Below are positions 32,600 through 43,016 of a stretch of 64,000 nucleotides of DNA, piece after piece; within the stretch, counting starts at the first letter, position 1, and each line of letters begins with the position of its first letter. The notes under the pieces were generated by a model. It did no database searches. It was not told where the DNA came from and saw only the letters and a program-made list of their open reading frames with translations. The position numbers were made by a program, and so were the translations under genes. The stretch is from Symbiodinium natans (taxonomy: Eukaryota; Sar; Dinophyceae; Suessiales; Symbiodiniaceae): assembly GCA_905221605.1 (NCBI GenBank), contig CAJNDS010002745.1, positions 571,501 to 635,500 on the forward strand, in the 5' to 3' direction.

Positions 32600-33180
32600 C
32601 TGGCCCAGGTGTGGTCATGATTTGCTCTGCGTTACTATACGTACTTTTTCTGGGGCTCTTACTGGTTTAGGGTTTAGGGTTTAGGGTTTAGGGGGGTAGG
32701 TACCTAAGGAACTATACATATGTGCGGTCACGTCTCCAAAATATGGTCCCTTGTGGGGTCAATATTCGTTTAGGGTTTAGGGTTTAGGATAAGGTGGCCT
32801 CTACTATTCAGGGTAACGAAACGGGAGCTTAGTTTTGGCTTACTGCGCTTGAAACCCGATTGTAATGTGTCTACTTATCACCTACTTGGGGGACTTAGGG
32901 GGGCTTGTATAAGTACAGTTGTAACTGGGGTGAAAAGTACCCTAAACCTCCAAGTAACAAAACATAGAGGTGTGGTTTTTTCTGTGTACTGCTATTACCT
33001 AGATGGTCATGAGTGCCGCTTTGCGATTATTAGCCTGCTTTGGGAGCATCATTCTAGTAAGGATTCTGGCAAAGAAACTACAGGAAAGTTAGTTCTTTCC
33101 AGTCTCATTCGATCAGCTGCGTGCTCTCGCTCTCTCTCTCTCTCTCTCTGTTGTTTTTTGTTGGTGTGTGTGTGTACTCT

Positions 33181-33450
33181 AAACCCAAAACCCAAAACCC
33201 GAAACCTCAAACCCCAAACCCAAAACCTTAAAACCGCAAACCCAAAACCCAAAACCCTAAACCTCAAACCCCAAACCCTAAACCCTTAACCGCAAACCCA
33301 AAACCCAAAACCCTAAACCTCAAACCCCAAACCCAAAACCTTAAAACCGCAAACCCAAAACCCAAAACCCTAAACCTCAAACCCCAAACCCAAAACCCTA
33401 AACCCTAAACCCCAAACCCAAAACCTTAAAACCGCAAACCCAAAACCTAT
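33181..33450 (+). repeat. Higher-order repeat of telomere-variant units
   Basis: A ~56-57 bp unit (AAACCCAAAACCC..., CCTCAAACCCC..., CCTTAAAACCGC) recurs with landmark AACCGC at 33232, 33288, 33345 and 33430. A variant-rich array has been copied as a block. Preceded by a (CT)n stretch at 33128-33150. Confidence 0.85.
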
Positions 33451-34235
33451 AAAACTTCAACCCGAAGCTTCGTGGCAAGCCTCTTGGGCTCAAGGCTGTC
33501 ATGCGCCCTAAACCCTAAACCCTAAACCCTAAACCCTGAACCCTGAACCCTGAACCCTAAACCCTAAACCTCCTAAGCCCTAACGGGTGTCGCGTGTTGA
33601 GCGTGCCTGCTGCCAGCCGGCCGGCTGCCTCAGCAACAATGCATCATATCGTTATCTATTTGGGTGTAGGGTTTAGGGTTGAGGGTTGAGGGTTTAGGGT
33701 TTCGGGTTTAGGGTATGGTTTCTGTTTGGGTACTGCAGGCATACGACAATAATGGAGATCAAAACGGGGGGGTCATTGTGCTTAGTATTATAGGGTTCTT
33801 AAGTGGGTGACATACCTCCCTTGAACCCCCCTCCCTTAAGGACCATATATAAACTATTTGGGAGATCCCATCCTCAATGCTGAACGGCTTGGGGAAACAG
33901 ATGACCGGATCAAGGCCGGTTGAGGGCTTCCTCCAAAACCCTAACCCCAAAACCCTACACCCCAAACCCTAAACCCCAAACCCCTAAACGCAAAACCCCA
34001 AACCCCAAACCTCAAACCCTACACCCTAAACCCCAAACCCTAAACCCCAAACCCCAAACCCCAAACCCCAAACCCGCAATCCATCCTTACGAGTCTTACA
34101 ACAAGGGCACCCTTTTGGGTTTAGGGTTTAGGGTTTAGGGTTTAGGGTTTAGGGTTTAGGGCCTTGAGCCCAAAAAACAGACAAAAGGGCATCACTGGGC
34201 TACCCCAAGAAGTTGGTTCCGAGTCTCTTCTGCAC

Positions 34236-34292
34236 CTGAAGTCGCGTGGCGCAACTGACGTGACCAGCGTCCCACTCCCACTGCTCTCGGAC
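34236..34292 (-). CDS. Rhodanese gene, exon 2 (VRE...GHV motif)
   Basis: 57 nt, 19 phase-0 codons, between a CACTGTCTCAG acceptor and a CTTCAG|GTGCAG donor. It reads VREQWEWDAGHVSCATRLQ. [DE]-V-R-x-x-x-E-x-x-x-G-H-[IV] is the conserved N-terminal signature of rhodanese domains. The preceding acidic residue comes from exon 1 (…DLCE). Confidence 0.8.
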
Positions 34293-34322
34293 CTGAGACA
34301 GTGGTGCTGAGGGGCACTTGTG

Positions 34323-34500
34323 GCTTCCTAAGTCTACGTAGTATCCCTTAGAAATCCTACCATAATCCCATAGCGCACCTTACCAGCCCTAACCCTAAAC
34401 CCTAAGCCCAAAACCCTGAACCCTTAACCCTAAACCCTAAATCTTAAACCCCAAATTATAAACCCTACTGACTTAGTCAAACGGTCTTCCAAGTGTGCTG
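34323..34500. mobile_element. Family G element split by a CCCTAAA block
   Basis: Compared with 31553-31655, where the middle reads CTAACCCTACTTACTAAGTC, this copy carries about 75 bp of CCCTAAA-type units (34390-34466) exactly at the AACCCTA position and then continues CTACTGACTTAGTCAAACGG. It lies in rhodanese intron 1. Confidence 0.65.
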
Positions 34501-35425
34501 AGCATTTTGTTGTTTGGGTGTTGGGTTTAGGGTTTGAAGGGCGAGTTTTCTATACGAGCTGGTGCTTGTGCTTGCTTCGTCTGGGGGTCTAGAGTTTAGG
34601 GGTTAGGGTGTAGGACTTGGGGTCTACGCTTTTGGTTCTTGTTTGGGGGGAGACGGGTGGAGTTAGTTAAGCAAACGTGTCCAGGCAATGGACAAAGATC
34701 TGATGTTCTTAGTGTAGCCGGGAACCAAAAAAACTCTGGGAAACTCCATCCGAATCGCCAACACTCACTATTGGCCCCTGCAAACCAAAACGTAAAACAT
34801 GTTTTCGAGTGCTCCCTCGAGTTTGTTATCAACCCCAAAAAACACAAGCAACCCTAACCCTGAGCCCCAAAACCCTAAAACCCCTGAATCCTAGCCCTAA
34901 ACCCTAAACCCTAAACCCTAAACCCTAAACCCTAAACCCTAAACTCCCTAAACCTAAACCCTGATTCCTCCGGAGGCGATGGATACGAGGGGCATCTAGC
35001 ACCACAGCGCAGCGATTCAGATTCAGGCTCATGGCGGGGAGTGGGATCTGCGCTCAGGGGAGCAAGCCGCCTTGCTGAGCAACGGCTGCGGGTCTAGGGT
35101 TTAGGGTTTAGGGTTTAGGGTTTAGGGTTTAGGGTTTAGGGTTTAGGGTTTAGGGTTTAGGGTTTAGGTTTAGGGTTTAGTTTAGGGTTTAGGATCCAGA
35201 GGGTTTGGGGAATACCCCTCAACCCCCTTGAACGTAGAGACTCGGCGGGGGTGGGTCAAAGCGTCAAGGAGATCCTGACAAAGGAAGCGGACACACCTCG
35301 TGGTTACTGTCAGACGGAAGTTCAACAGAATCACGACATGATTGTCCAGCAATTCCTTCACAGAGGTGCGGAGATCTCTGCGCCCCATCGTCTCGTGAGA
35401 TGTGACAAGCCCGGCCATTGGCTAC

Positions 35426-35501
35426 CTCGCAAAGGTCCACGTGCTTCTGCAGCAGCTTGTGAGCGAACTTGCCCTGCTGCTTCAGCGTGTCGACAACCAC
35501 T
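35426..35501 (-). CDS. Rhodanese gene, exon 1 of those found
   Basis: 76 nt (one leading base plus 25 codons), from a CTGGCAAG acceptor to a TGCGAG|GTAGCC donor, reading VVVDTLKQQGKFAHKLLQKH then VDLCE. Joined to exon 2 it gives DLCE-VREQWEW, the start of a rhodanese domain, in phase 0. Further 5' exons, a targeting peptide or a trans-splice site were not identified; the exon-like 36526-36582 is a possible upstream piece. Confidence 0.7.
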
Positions 35502-35774
35502 CTTGCCAGGCCGCAATGCGTGCAGGACGAAATAGCAGAGCACAATGAGCAAAGCACAGCCCGAGTCCCTTGCACCCAGCCAAAGACTCCACAATACCCC
35601 TATCCAGCCCCAGTCCACCAACATACCACATAATGACATACTGGAGCAATAGTATGTTGCTTGTTTCAAAAGTATAAAAGGCCTGACAGCTGACGAACAA
35701 AACGGCGCAGAATCTTCCGATACAGGCCGGAGAAGGGTTTAGGGGTTAGGGTCTAGGACTTAGCCCCAAACCCT

Positions 35775-35883
35775 GCCAGTAGGGGCCCCCGTGCTCTACT
35801 AATCTTAGCTAGGGATATAATAACAAAAAGAACCCATCCAAGGGCCCTTGCAACCCTACTTACAACTCGGGGCCCTTACTTGT
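35775..35883. mobile_element. MITE-like element, family D
   Basis: Left CAGTAGGGGCCCCCG, right CGGGGCCCTTACTTGTA, about 109 bp, no ORF. Confidence 0.6.
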
Positions 35884-35944
35884 ACAGCCTCAATCCTAAA
35901 CACTAAGACTTTGACGCCGTATGTAGGGTTAGGAAGGTGGGCTA

Positions 35945-35992
35945 TGGGGTACTAAGTAGACTTGCTAAGTCAAAAGTGCTTCTAAGTATACC
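35945..35992 (+). repeat. Family G short repeat
   Basis: TACTAAGTAGACTTGCTAAG followed by TCAAAAGTGCTTCTAAGTA; near-identical to the reverse complement of 20764-20815. Confidence 0.65.
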
Positions 35993-36525
35993 CTCAACCT
36001 CAACCCTAAGCCCTAACCCGCCCAATGCCCTGCCCTCTCTCAAAAAAGGGTTGGATAAGATGCAGCCTTTTGCTTATCTGTCTCAGCCCTAACCTGAACC
36101 CTAAACCTGGCGGAGGCTCTTTTTTCTCAACCTAAACCCAAACCCTAATCCCTAAACCCTGAACCCCTAAACCCGTCTATCCCTAAACCCCAATACCATA
36201 TGCAAAGCTTTAAAAGCTGCACACATCAGCCCCCGCTGTAGGTCTGGGTACCGACACGAAAACCCCAAACCCGAGAGGGCCAAGCGCGCCCCGAAACATT
36301 TGTTTGGGGTTTAGGGTTTAGGGTTTAGGAGGGTTTAGGGTTTAGGGTTTAGGGTTTAGGGTGTAGGGCATTGGGGCACTACAGGGCTTTAGGGTTTTTG
36401 GGGGTTGAGTCTTTCAGGGTTTAGGGTTTGGCGTTTCATGTTTCGACAATTGGGGACCCTGAACCCTAACTTTCGCTCCCCCTCCCAAGCTACTCAACCC
36501 TAAACCCTAAACCCTAAACCCTCTC

Positions 36526-36582
36526 CTTGAAATCCTTGGTGAGCGTGCTGCCCGTCTCGAAGGTCGTTCGGCACTTGACATC
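36526..36582 (-). CDS. Exon candidate, unknown gene
   Basis: 57 nt, 19 phase-0 codons, acceptor ACATCCAG|GAT, GA donor TTCAAG|GAGAGG, reading DVKCRTTFETGSTLTKDFK. AG|GA at both junctions, as in the EF-hand and rhodanese exons. Confidence 0.5.
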
Positions 36583-37502
36583 CTGGATGTGGCAAAAAGC
36601 ATTTAGGGTTTAGGGGTGCAGACTCGGACTTTACAACCCCAAGCCCCAAACCCTCTGTCCTAAATCCTCCCTAAACCCCAAAACCCTAAACCCTAAACCC
36701 AAAAGGGTGCCCCTAACAATATATCTTAAATCCTCCCTAAACCCCAAAACCTTAAACCTCTGACCCTAAAAACCCAAAAGGGTGCCCCAAACCACATGTC
36801 CTAAATCCTCCCTAAGACCCGAAACCTTAAACCCGAAACCCGAAAAAACGTCAACCCTTGCAGCAGATGCTTTCAGGGCCCCAGAGTTGCTGTAGGTTCG
36901 CCTGAGGCAAATACAATCCATGTTACATAAGGCTTTGTTATGAGGTAAGGCGTAGGGTCTAGGGTTTAGGGTTTGGGGTTTGGGGTTTATTGCAGATTTG
37001 CCTATGGATATGTCTATCGGTGACTTCTTTCTCTTGCGCCGGGCGAGAAATCTCACAGGATGTAGGATTTAGCCTGCATTAAGGGACTACAGTTGAAAGT
37101 CTCCGTCCGAGGTTCGTACTTGAAGCCCTCTGAATACATTCGTACGTGAGATCCTCTTACACCCAACAAGGGAAAATCTGAGATATCCGATGTGTCTACC
37201 GATTACTTTACTGTGTTGCACTACACCCACAACCCTTATTCCATGTAATCCCCGAGCCCTGAGAAATTTAGCTGACCCTGGGCCTGAACCCAAAACCGAA
37301 ACCCTAAAGCCTGAGCCCCAAACTCTGAAGCTCAAACATTTCTTCCTAAACCTGAACCCTACACCCTTAACCCTACACCCTACACAATAAACCCTAAACC
37401 CTAAACCCTAAACCCTAAACCCTAAACCCTAAACCCTAAACCCTAAACCTTGAATAATCCATATAATGCTTAACATATCTTTTGGGTTTTCATGGAAAAT
37501 CA

Positions 37503-37975
37503 TATATGGGTGGGGGTCTGGGAAGGGTCATGTTTGGTCTTGAGGCGTCCGAAGTCGGGATTGGTCTTTAAAAATATGGTCTCGGCTTGCGTTTTGCGAA
37601 GCAAACCTAGTAGAAAAAACACATCTGGGTTGGGGCCTGGGGAGGGTCATGTTTGGTCTTGAGGCGTCCGAAGTCGGGATTGGTCTTTAAAAATATGGTC
37701 TCGGCTTGCGTTTTGCGAAGCAAACCTAGTAGAAAAAATACATCTGGGTTGGGGCCTGGGGAGGGTCATGTTTGGTCTTGAAGCGTCCGAAGTCGGGATT
37801 GGTCTTTAAAAATATGGTCTCGGCTTGCGTTTTGCGAAGCAAACCTAGTAGAAAAACACATCTGGGTTGGGGCCTGGGGAGGGTCATGTCTGGTCTTGAG
37901 GCATCGTAAGTCGGGATTGGTCGTAAGAAACATGGCCTCGGCTGGCGCTGAGGAAGTCAGTGTCATATACAAGAA
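37503..37975 (+). repeat. 119-bp tandem repeat, four copies
   Basis: Units begin at about 37503, 37622, 37741 and 37859 (landmark CATCTGGGTTGGGGCCTGGG); copies 2-3 are almost identical, the fourth is diverged after about 60 bp. It lies just inside the left terminal repeat of the 2.2-kb element, like subterminal repeats of DNA transposons. Confidence 0.92.
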
Positions 37976-38383
37976 ATTGTGGGCCGCGCTATTGTGCAAC
38001 CAGGTGTAGCCTAGCTCCTTCTAGAGCGACAAAAACTTCTGGACACGTCCATGAAGCGTCGGTCACGGGTAGAAGTTTTCATCGGAGTTGAAAAAAATCA
38101 TGGAAGAACGCAGTGCCCCTGAAGCAAGATCCATGCGCCGTAGGATTGAAAACACCCTCCTCAACTTTTCCGAAACATATACAGGCGGTGTCTCTTCGTG
38201 AAAGATCCTGGCGCGCGCGCCCATGCCTAGGTTGTAAGTTGTAAGTGGCAAGCAAACACCACGAGAAAAAAAAACTCGACTAGTTTCTGACACGAAAACA
38301 TGGGCCCCTTGCCCACCCCCCGCCCCCCAAACGCACCCCCACCATCGCACGGTTCCTTCCTTGCCTGAACGGCACCGCCCAAG

Positions 38384-39190
38384 CCCCCCCCCCCCCCCCC
38401 CGCACTTTTTTTTTTGGCCCCCCCCGCCCCCAGCCCCCCCGCCCCCCCCCACCGGGCTGGGGCTGGGGCTGGGGCTGGGGCTGGGGCTGGGGCTGGGGCT
38501 GGGGCTGGGGCTGGGGCTGGGGCTGGGTGGGGCTGAACCTGGGGCTGGGGCTGTGGGCTGGCTGGGGCTGGGGCTGGGGCTGGGGCTGGGGCTGGGGCTG
38601 GGGCTGGGGCTGTGGGCTGTGGGCTGTGGGCTGTGGGCTGGGCTCCCTCCCCTCACCAGGACCGTCGGTAATCGGTCGGTAACCGGTCCGTAATCGGTCG
38701 GTAACCGGTCGGGAACCCCCAGCCCCCCCAGCCCCAGCACCAGCCCCAGCCCCAGCCCCCACCCCAGCCCCACAGCCCCAGCCAGCAGCCCCAGCCCCAG
38801 ACCCAGCCCCCAGCCCCGCCCCAGCCCCAGCCCCAGCCCCCAGCCCCCCCCCACCCCCAGCCGCCCCAGCCCCAGCCCCAGCCTCATCCCCAGCCCCCCA
38901 GCCCCCCAGCCCCCCAGCCCCAGCCCCAGCCCCAGCCCCAGCCCCAGCCCCACCCCAGCCCCACCAGCCCCAGCCCCAGCCCAGCCCCAGCCCCATCCCC
39001 CAGCCCCAGCCGCGCCCCAGCCCAGCCCCACCAGCCCCCAGCACCGCCCCCCAGCACCAGCCCCAGAGGCCCCAACCAGGCCCGCCCCATGGGCCCCATC
39101 CCCAGCGGGGGCTGGAGTGGGCTGGAGCTGGGGGGAGGGGGCTGGTGGCTGGAGGGGCTGGAGGGGCTGGAGGCTGGAGGGGGCTGCAGG
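38384..39190. repeat. GGGGCT / AGCCCC inverted simple-sequence arrays
   Basis: 38455-38640 is (GGGGCT)n and 38718-39085 is mostly (AGCCCC)n, i.e. the reverse complement, separated by a spacer of CGGTAATCGGT/CGGTAACCGGT 11-mers (38660-38715). The whole can fold into a very large GC stem. Poly-C and poly-T (38384-38415) precede it. Long Gly/Leu/Ala and Pro/Ser/Gln ORFs here are artefacts. Confidence 0.9.
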
Positions 39191-39476
39191 GGGCTGGAGT
39201 CAATGCAAGTAGCATCATTAAGTCAGCAGTTTTTTGTCCGCCAACCTGGCCTCCATCGAGAACAAAACAGGAAACGTTTCGATAACAATCTTCACGAGGC
39301 TTGAGTAAGCCCAATATTTCTAGGACAAGTCCAAGATTTCTAGGATTCATGACAGGTTTCAAGCCCCGAAACTTGCAGGGCGGATCCCGTTTTCAAGCGA
39401 TCTGAACCAAGTTTTTAAGTAATAAACCGCAGACAAATCCCAGATTTCAGATGAGTAATTCCAAGATTTCTACTTA

Positions 39477-39598
39477 GACAGAACCCCAGATTTCCGGCCA
39501 CAAGACCGCAGACAACCCCAGTTTCCGGCCACAAGACCGCAGACAGAACCCAGATTTCCGGCCACAAGCGACAGAACCCGATTTCCGGCCCAAGACCT
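39477..39598 (+). repeat. ~30-bp minisatellite, four copies
   Basis: Units of 34, 31, 28 and about 29 bp sharing GACAGAACCCAGATTTCCGG then CCACAAGACC, close to the right terminal repeat. Confidence 0.85.
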
Positions 39599-39740
39599 GA
39601 GAAAAACCCGCCTGACGACACCGACTTTTGGGGATATGTTAAGCATTATATGGATTATTCAAACCTAAACCCTAAACCCTAAACCCTAAACCTAACCCTA
39701 AACCCTAAACCGAAACCCTAAAAGCCCCCAAAAAACCCAC

Positions 39741-39788
39741 CAAGGTCTGGGTCGGCTCCGATTTCGATGGCCACGTTGAAACTCCAGC
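39741..39788 (-). CDS. Exon candidate, unknown gene
   Basis: 48 nt, 16 phase-0 codons, acceptor AAGCTGAG, donor ACCTTG|GTGGGT, reading AGVSTWPSKSEPTQTL. Confidence 0.45.
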
Positions 39789-39867
39789 CTCAGCTTTGGG
39801 GCCTCTTTGGGTTTAGGGTTTAGGGTTAGGGTTTAGGGTTTAGGGTTTAGGGTTTTAGGTTTAGGGT

Positions 39868-39915
39868 TCCACAAACTCGCACGCATTCAGCAACGGCCCC
39901 TGCACAGGCGCCAGC
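39868..39915 (-). CDS. Exon candidate, unknown gene
   Basis: A GCGCCTGTGCAG acceptor is followed by GPLLNACEFVE. The + strand of the island is also open, so strand is tentative. Confidence 0.3.
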
Positions 39916-40471
39916 TCGTGGCCAGCGCACGACGGCTTTCAGGTTCAACTACAGACTACATCGCAGTCAAAGCCAAGCCGACATCCTGAGGACTCTTCCG
40001 CGTTTCCAGCCTAAACCCGAACCCTAACCCCTGAACTCCCAAACCCTAAACCTTAAACCCTAGCCCCAAACCCTAATCCCTCGACCCTCAGCCCTAAAGC
40101 CTCAATCGGATTTAGGGTCTAGGTTTGGGTTTGTACCTTGGTCCCTTAGAAGGCGCTTTTCTGGGGAGCAAGGCTATGCCGTGTTTCAGGGACCATGTAA
40201 CTTGCGTTTTAGATACAGCTCCTAAACCCCGAATGTCCAAAGCCCTAACACCCCCTAACGCACTAAAAACCCTACAATCCCCAAACTACATGCTAAAACC
40301 CGAAAACTCTAAGATCCGAAAGCCCTAAACCCTAAACCCTAAACCCTAAACACCCTCACACTAACCCTAAACCCTAAACCCCTAAACCCGAAAACCCTAA
40401 ACCCCTAACCCTAAACCCGAAACCCTAAACCCCAAACTAAACCCAAAACCTCCCAAAACCCAAAACCTCAC

Positions 40472-40525
40472 CGAGACCACGGCATCCTTCCAGGGCCCCT
40501 CCGCACTCCTGGCTCGGAATTCTTC
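40472..40525 (-). CDS. Exon candidate, unknown gene
   Basis: The minus strand reads EEFRARSAEGPWKDAVVS and ends at a consensus donor, CTCG|GTGAGG. The 5' limit is uncertain because the frame continues into telomere-like sequence. Confidence 0.45.
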
Positions 40526-41504
40526 GGGTTTAGGGTTTAGGGTTTAGGGTTTAGGGGCGTGAGGAATGTTGGGCCTTAGGCCTTGGGGGATTTAGGAGTT
40601 TAGGGGCGAAAAGGGTTCGAGCCGTTGGAGCAGTTTAGGGGTTTGCGCCTTCGGGTGCTCAGGTCCTTATACGGTCCCCCCTAAGAGCCCTGAAACCTTC
40701 GACCCGAAACTCTAGACCCCTCTAAACCCTGGAACCTTGAAACCTTAAACCTCTGAATCCCGAAACCCTAAACCCTAAAATCCTTAAACCCTAATCCCTA
40801 AACTCAAAACACTGATCACTAAACGCAAGACCCCTTCATGGCCCTCATGTGTGGAAACTGGATTCTAGGGGTTTCAAGTCTCCACCGTTCGCCGGCGCGG
40901 GCATTAGGAAGCCTTATAAGTACAGCTCCTTTTGGGATCGCGCTGGGTTAGGGTTTCAGGGGTTTAGGGTTGAGGGTTTGGGGCTCAAGGGTTTGGGGGT
41001 TTGAGGGTTTGAGGAAGTACAGCTGACCCTAAACCCTAAATCCGAAACCCTAAACCCTAAACCCGAAACCCTAAACCCTAAACCCGAAACCCTAAACCCT
41101 AAACCCTAAACCGGTCCTGAGGGAAGTTTAGTTAATCTTTGACCCCCCCCCTAAGGATGTGGTAGTTCCCGGGTTGGGTCTAGGGTTTAGGGTTTAGGGC
41201 TTTAGGGTTTAGGGCTTAGGGTTTAGGTTTTGGGGTTTAGGGTTTAGGGCTAGAACTCAATCCCTGTGGCCTGCTTGTAAGCGGAAGCCATTCCTTCCAT
41301 CAGCCCTAAAACCCTAACCACGAACTTCCCCATTCCACCAATCAATCCCGGACCCTAGGAAATCTGAGCCTCTAACCCTAAACCCTAAACCCCCCCCCCC
41401 CTAAACCTTAAACCCTAAACCCTAAACCCTAAACCCTAGACCCTAAACCCTAAACCCTAAACCCTAACTGAACCCTAAACCCTGAAACTCCAAACCCACA
41501 AAGA

Positions 41505-41560
41505 ACTCAGGCAGCTGCTCACAGGAATACTGCAGTTTGCAGGCCCCTGGCAGAGTCGGA
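41505..41560 (-). CDS. Exon candidate, unknown gene
   Basis: The minus-strand frame reads PTLPGACKLQYSCEQLPEFF with a GTGGGT donor-like site after it. The + strand is also open. Confidence 0.3.
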
Positions 41561-41699
41561 GTCTAGGGTTTAGGGTTTAGGGTTTAGGGTTTAGGGTTTA
41601 GGGTTTAGGGTTTAGGGTTTAGGGTTTAGGGTTTAGGGTTTAGGGTTTCGGGTTTAGGGTTTAGGGTTGAGGGCGCCAGGCCCCACCCGCTCAACATAC

Positions 41700-41820
41700 C
41701 TTGTCCCAAGAGAACAAGCACCTATAGCCAGGGCCTTTGAAACCCTCAAGACTGCTGGCGTAAAGAAGCAACGACTGTGCCAGTGTGCAGACAGCAGCGC
41801 ATGGCGACCCTACACCCGAT
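41700..41820 (-). CDS. Exon candidate, unknown gene
   Basis: Open minus-strand stretch ending at a strong donor (GGACAAG|GTATGT); the last part reads VSKALAIGACSLGT. The acceptor is uncertain (CTATAG or an earlier CAG). Confidence 0.4.
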
Positions 41821-42526
41821 ATGATGAACCCTGAGCCTTTTAACCCGCCCAAAATACCAATAGTGCTGGTGTTTAGGGTTTAGGGTTTGGGGTTTAGGGT
41901 TTAGGGTTTAGGGTTTTAAAGTGAAACTGAAAGCATGAACCGCATGAATTGTGTGAACGACAGAAGGGCAAGGATTCCAGGGTCTTTTCACCTTCACTTC
42001 TAAGATTATTACAAGCGTTTACAAGGTGCACGCGAGTGAATAAGGCTAAAATGAAGAGAGAAAAATAGGGCGGCTCGATTGTTATGATATCACGGGCACG
42101 AAGTAAAAGAACTTGCCATGTGCCGGTGCCCGTTCATGAAGATCTTGTCACATGCGTCTTTGCACACGGGCTTAGCTCCGACACACTAAACGGAACACAC
42201 CTGAACCCTGAACCCTCCCAATTTTGGGGCTTGTAGTACGCTTTGGTGTCAAATCGAAGCACAGACGGACCTCCCTGAACACCATATTTACGGAATACAC
42301 TTTGAAGCGCAATGCCTGGGACCTAGGGGCCAATTGTAAAGGAGCCGAAATATGCCCCGTTAAAACCCCAAACGTGAATCACCCGACGGCCCAAACACCA
42401 AACCCCAAACCCTTAACCCCAAACCCTGAAACCCCAAACCCCAATCCCTAAACCCTAAACCCCAAACCCTAAACCCTAAGCCGCAAACCCCAAACCCCAA
42501 ACCCTAAACCCCAAACCCTAAACTAC

Positions 42527-42588
42527 CGGGGTTCCGAGCGCGGTCCGGCATCGTTGCCCGGTAGGCTCAGCTCCAGTGCGTGCACCAT
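42527..42588 (-). CDS. Exon candidate, unknown gene
   Basis: 62 nt between a GCCAAAG acceptor and a CCCG|GTAGTT donor, reading MVHALELSLPGNDAGPRSEP. It is the next island downstream of the RCC1-like gene and might be its continuation. Confidence 0.45.
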
Positions 42589-42669
42589 CTTTGGCTCCTC
42601 TCACCCAGATGTCATTAGGGTTTAGGGTTGAGGGTTTAGGGTTTGGGGTTTAGGGTTTAGGGATTAGGA

Positions 42670-43016
42670 TGTATATAGGGTTAGGGGTTATCTTTCTCTT
42701 TGAATTATTTCAGGTTCGTCTTTTGGTTTCCTGGAAGGTTAAGGATTTAGGAAACATTGGGTTTCCCATGCCAATCCACACGAAATATAGAACATAGGAA
42801 AATGCACGATAACAACCAGGGAAACAAAACGTCAAAACAAGAAATCAGAAAACTTTTCAACTTTTTGAGGGCTCGCAGTTTAGAATATTAAGCTTAGGAT
42901 TTGAGATTGCATGTTTTTGTTTGATTGCTTCTTCGTTTTCTTTTTGTTTGGCAGGGGGGGGGGTTCTGAGAAAGGCTCTTGTAATGCCTCTTATGACCTT
43001 GCACTTCGTGACTGGC
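42670..43016. other. Unique island, downstream side of the RCC1-like gene
   Basis: About 350 bp, AT-richer than its surroundings, with one poly-G (42955-42964). It contains no telomere-like units; no gene or terminator is recognisable. Confidence 0.5.

Larger units (their letters stand above)
30270..37450. repeat. Interstitial telomere-like block cluster, region 6
   Basis: Blocks: G 30348-30460, C 30515-30565, C 31318-31385 (loose), G 31497-31545, C 31785-31827, G 31962-32025, C 32475-32560, G 32663-32692, C 33509-33572, G 33668-33715, C 33935-34080 (CCCCAAA-rich), G 34117-34162, C 34390-34466, C 34897-34950, G 35096-35193, G 36303-36362, C 36495-36521, C 37387-37447. Almost all of those before 35425 are in rhodanese introns. 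32100-32460, 32700-33130 and 34500-34890 contain no further feature I can support. Confidence 0.95.
37450..39662. mobile_element. 2.2-kb element with perfect 30-bp terminal inverted repeats
   Basis: The left end 37450-37479 (TTGAATAATCCATATAATGC...) and right end 39633-39662 are exact reverse complements over 30 bp. The element sits inside a CCCTAAA array (37387-37447 and 39663-39720). ACC occurs just outside both ends (37447-37449, 39663-39665), a candidate 3-bp target duplication, although the repeat context makes a chance match possible. Inside: a 119-bp satellite (37503-37975), a unique stretch, an inverted pair of GGGGCT/AGCCCC arrays, a further unique stretch and a ~30-bp minisatellite. 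No transposase-like protein is seen; long ORFs are simple-sequence translations. A non-autonomous DNA transposon is the best reading. Confidence 0.85.

Noticed and set aside
32849-33289. 146-codon + strand ORF
   Set aside because: It begins at a non-ATG codon, includes element scraps and a (CT)n run, and ends in telomere-variant units (LNPKP repeats); nothing suggests a protein.
35182-35700. Overlapping 70-103 codon ORFs on both strands
   Set aside because: Only the minus-strand part 35426-35501 is supported, as a rhodanese exon with splice sites; the rest are chance frames around it.
38063-39362. ORFs of 322 and 360 codons on the minus strand
   Set aside because: They are translations of GGGGCT/AGCCCC simple sequence; both strands and several frames are open for the same reason, and the non-repetitive tails show no recognisable domain.
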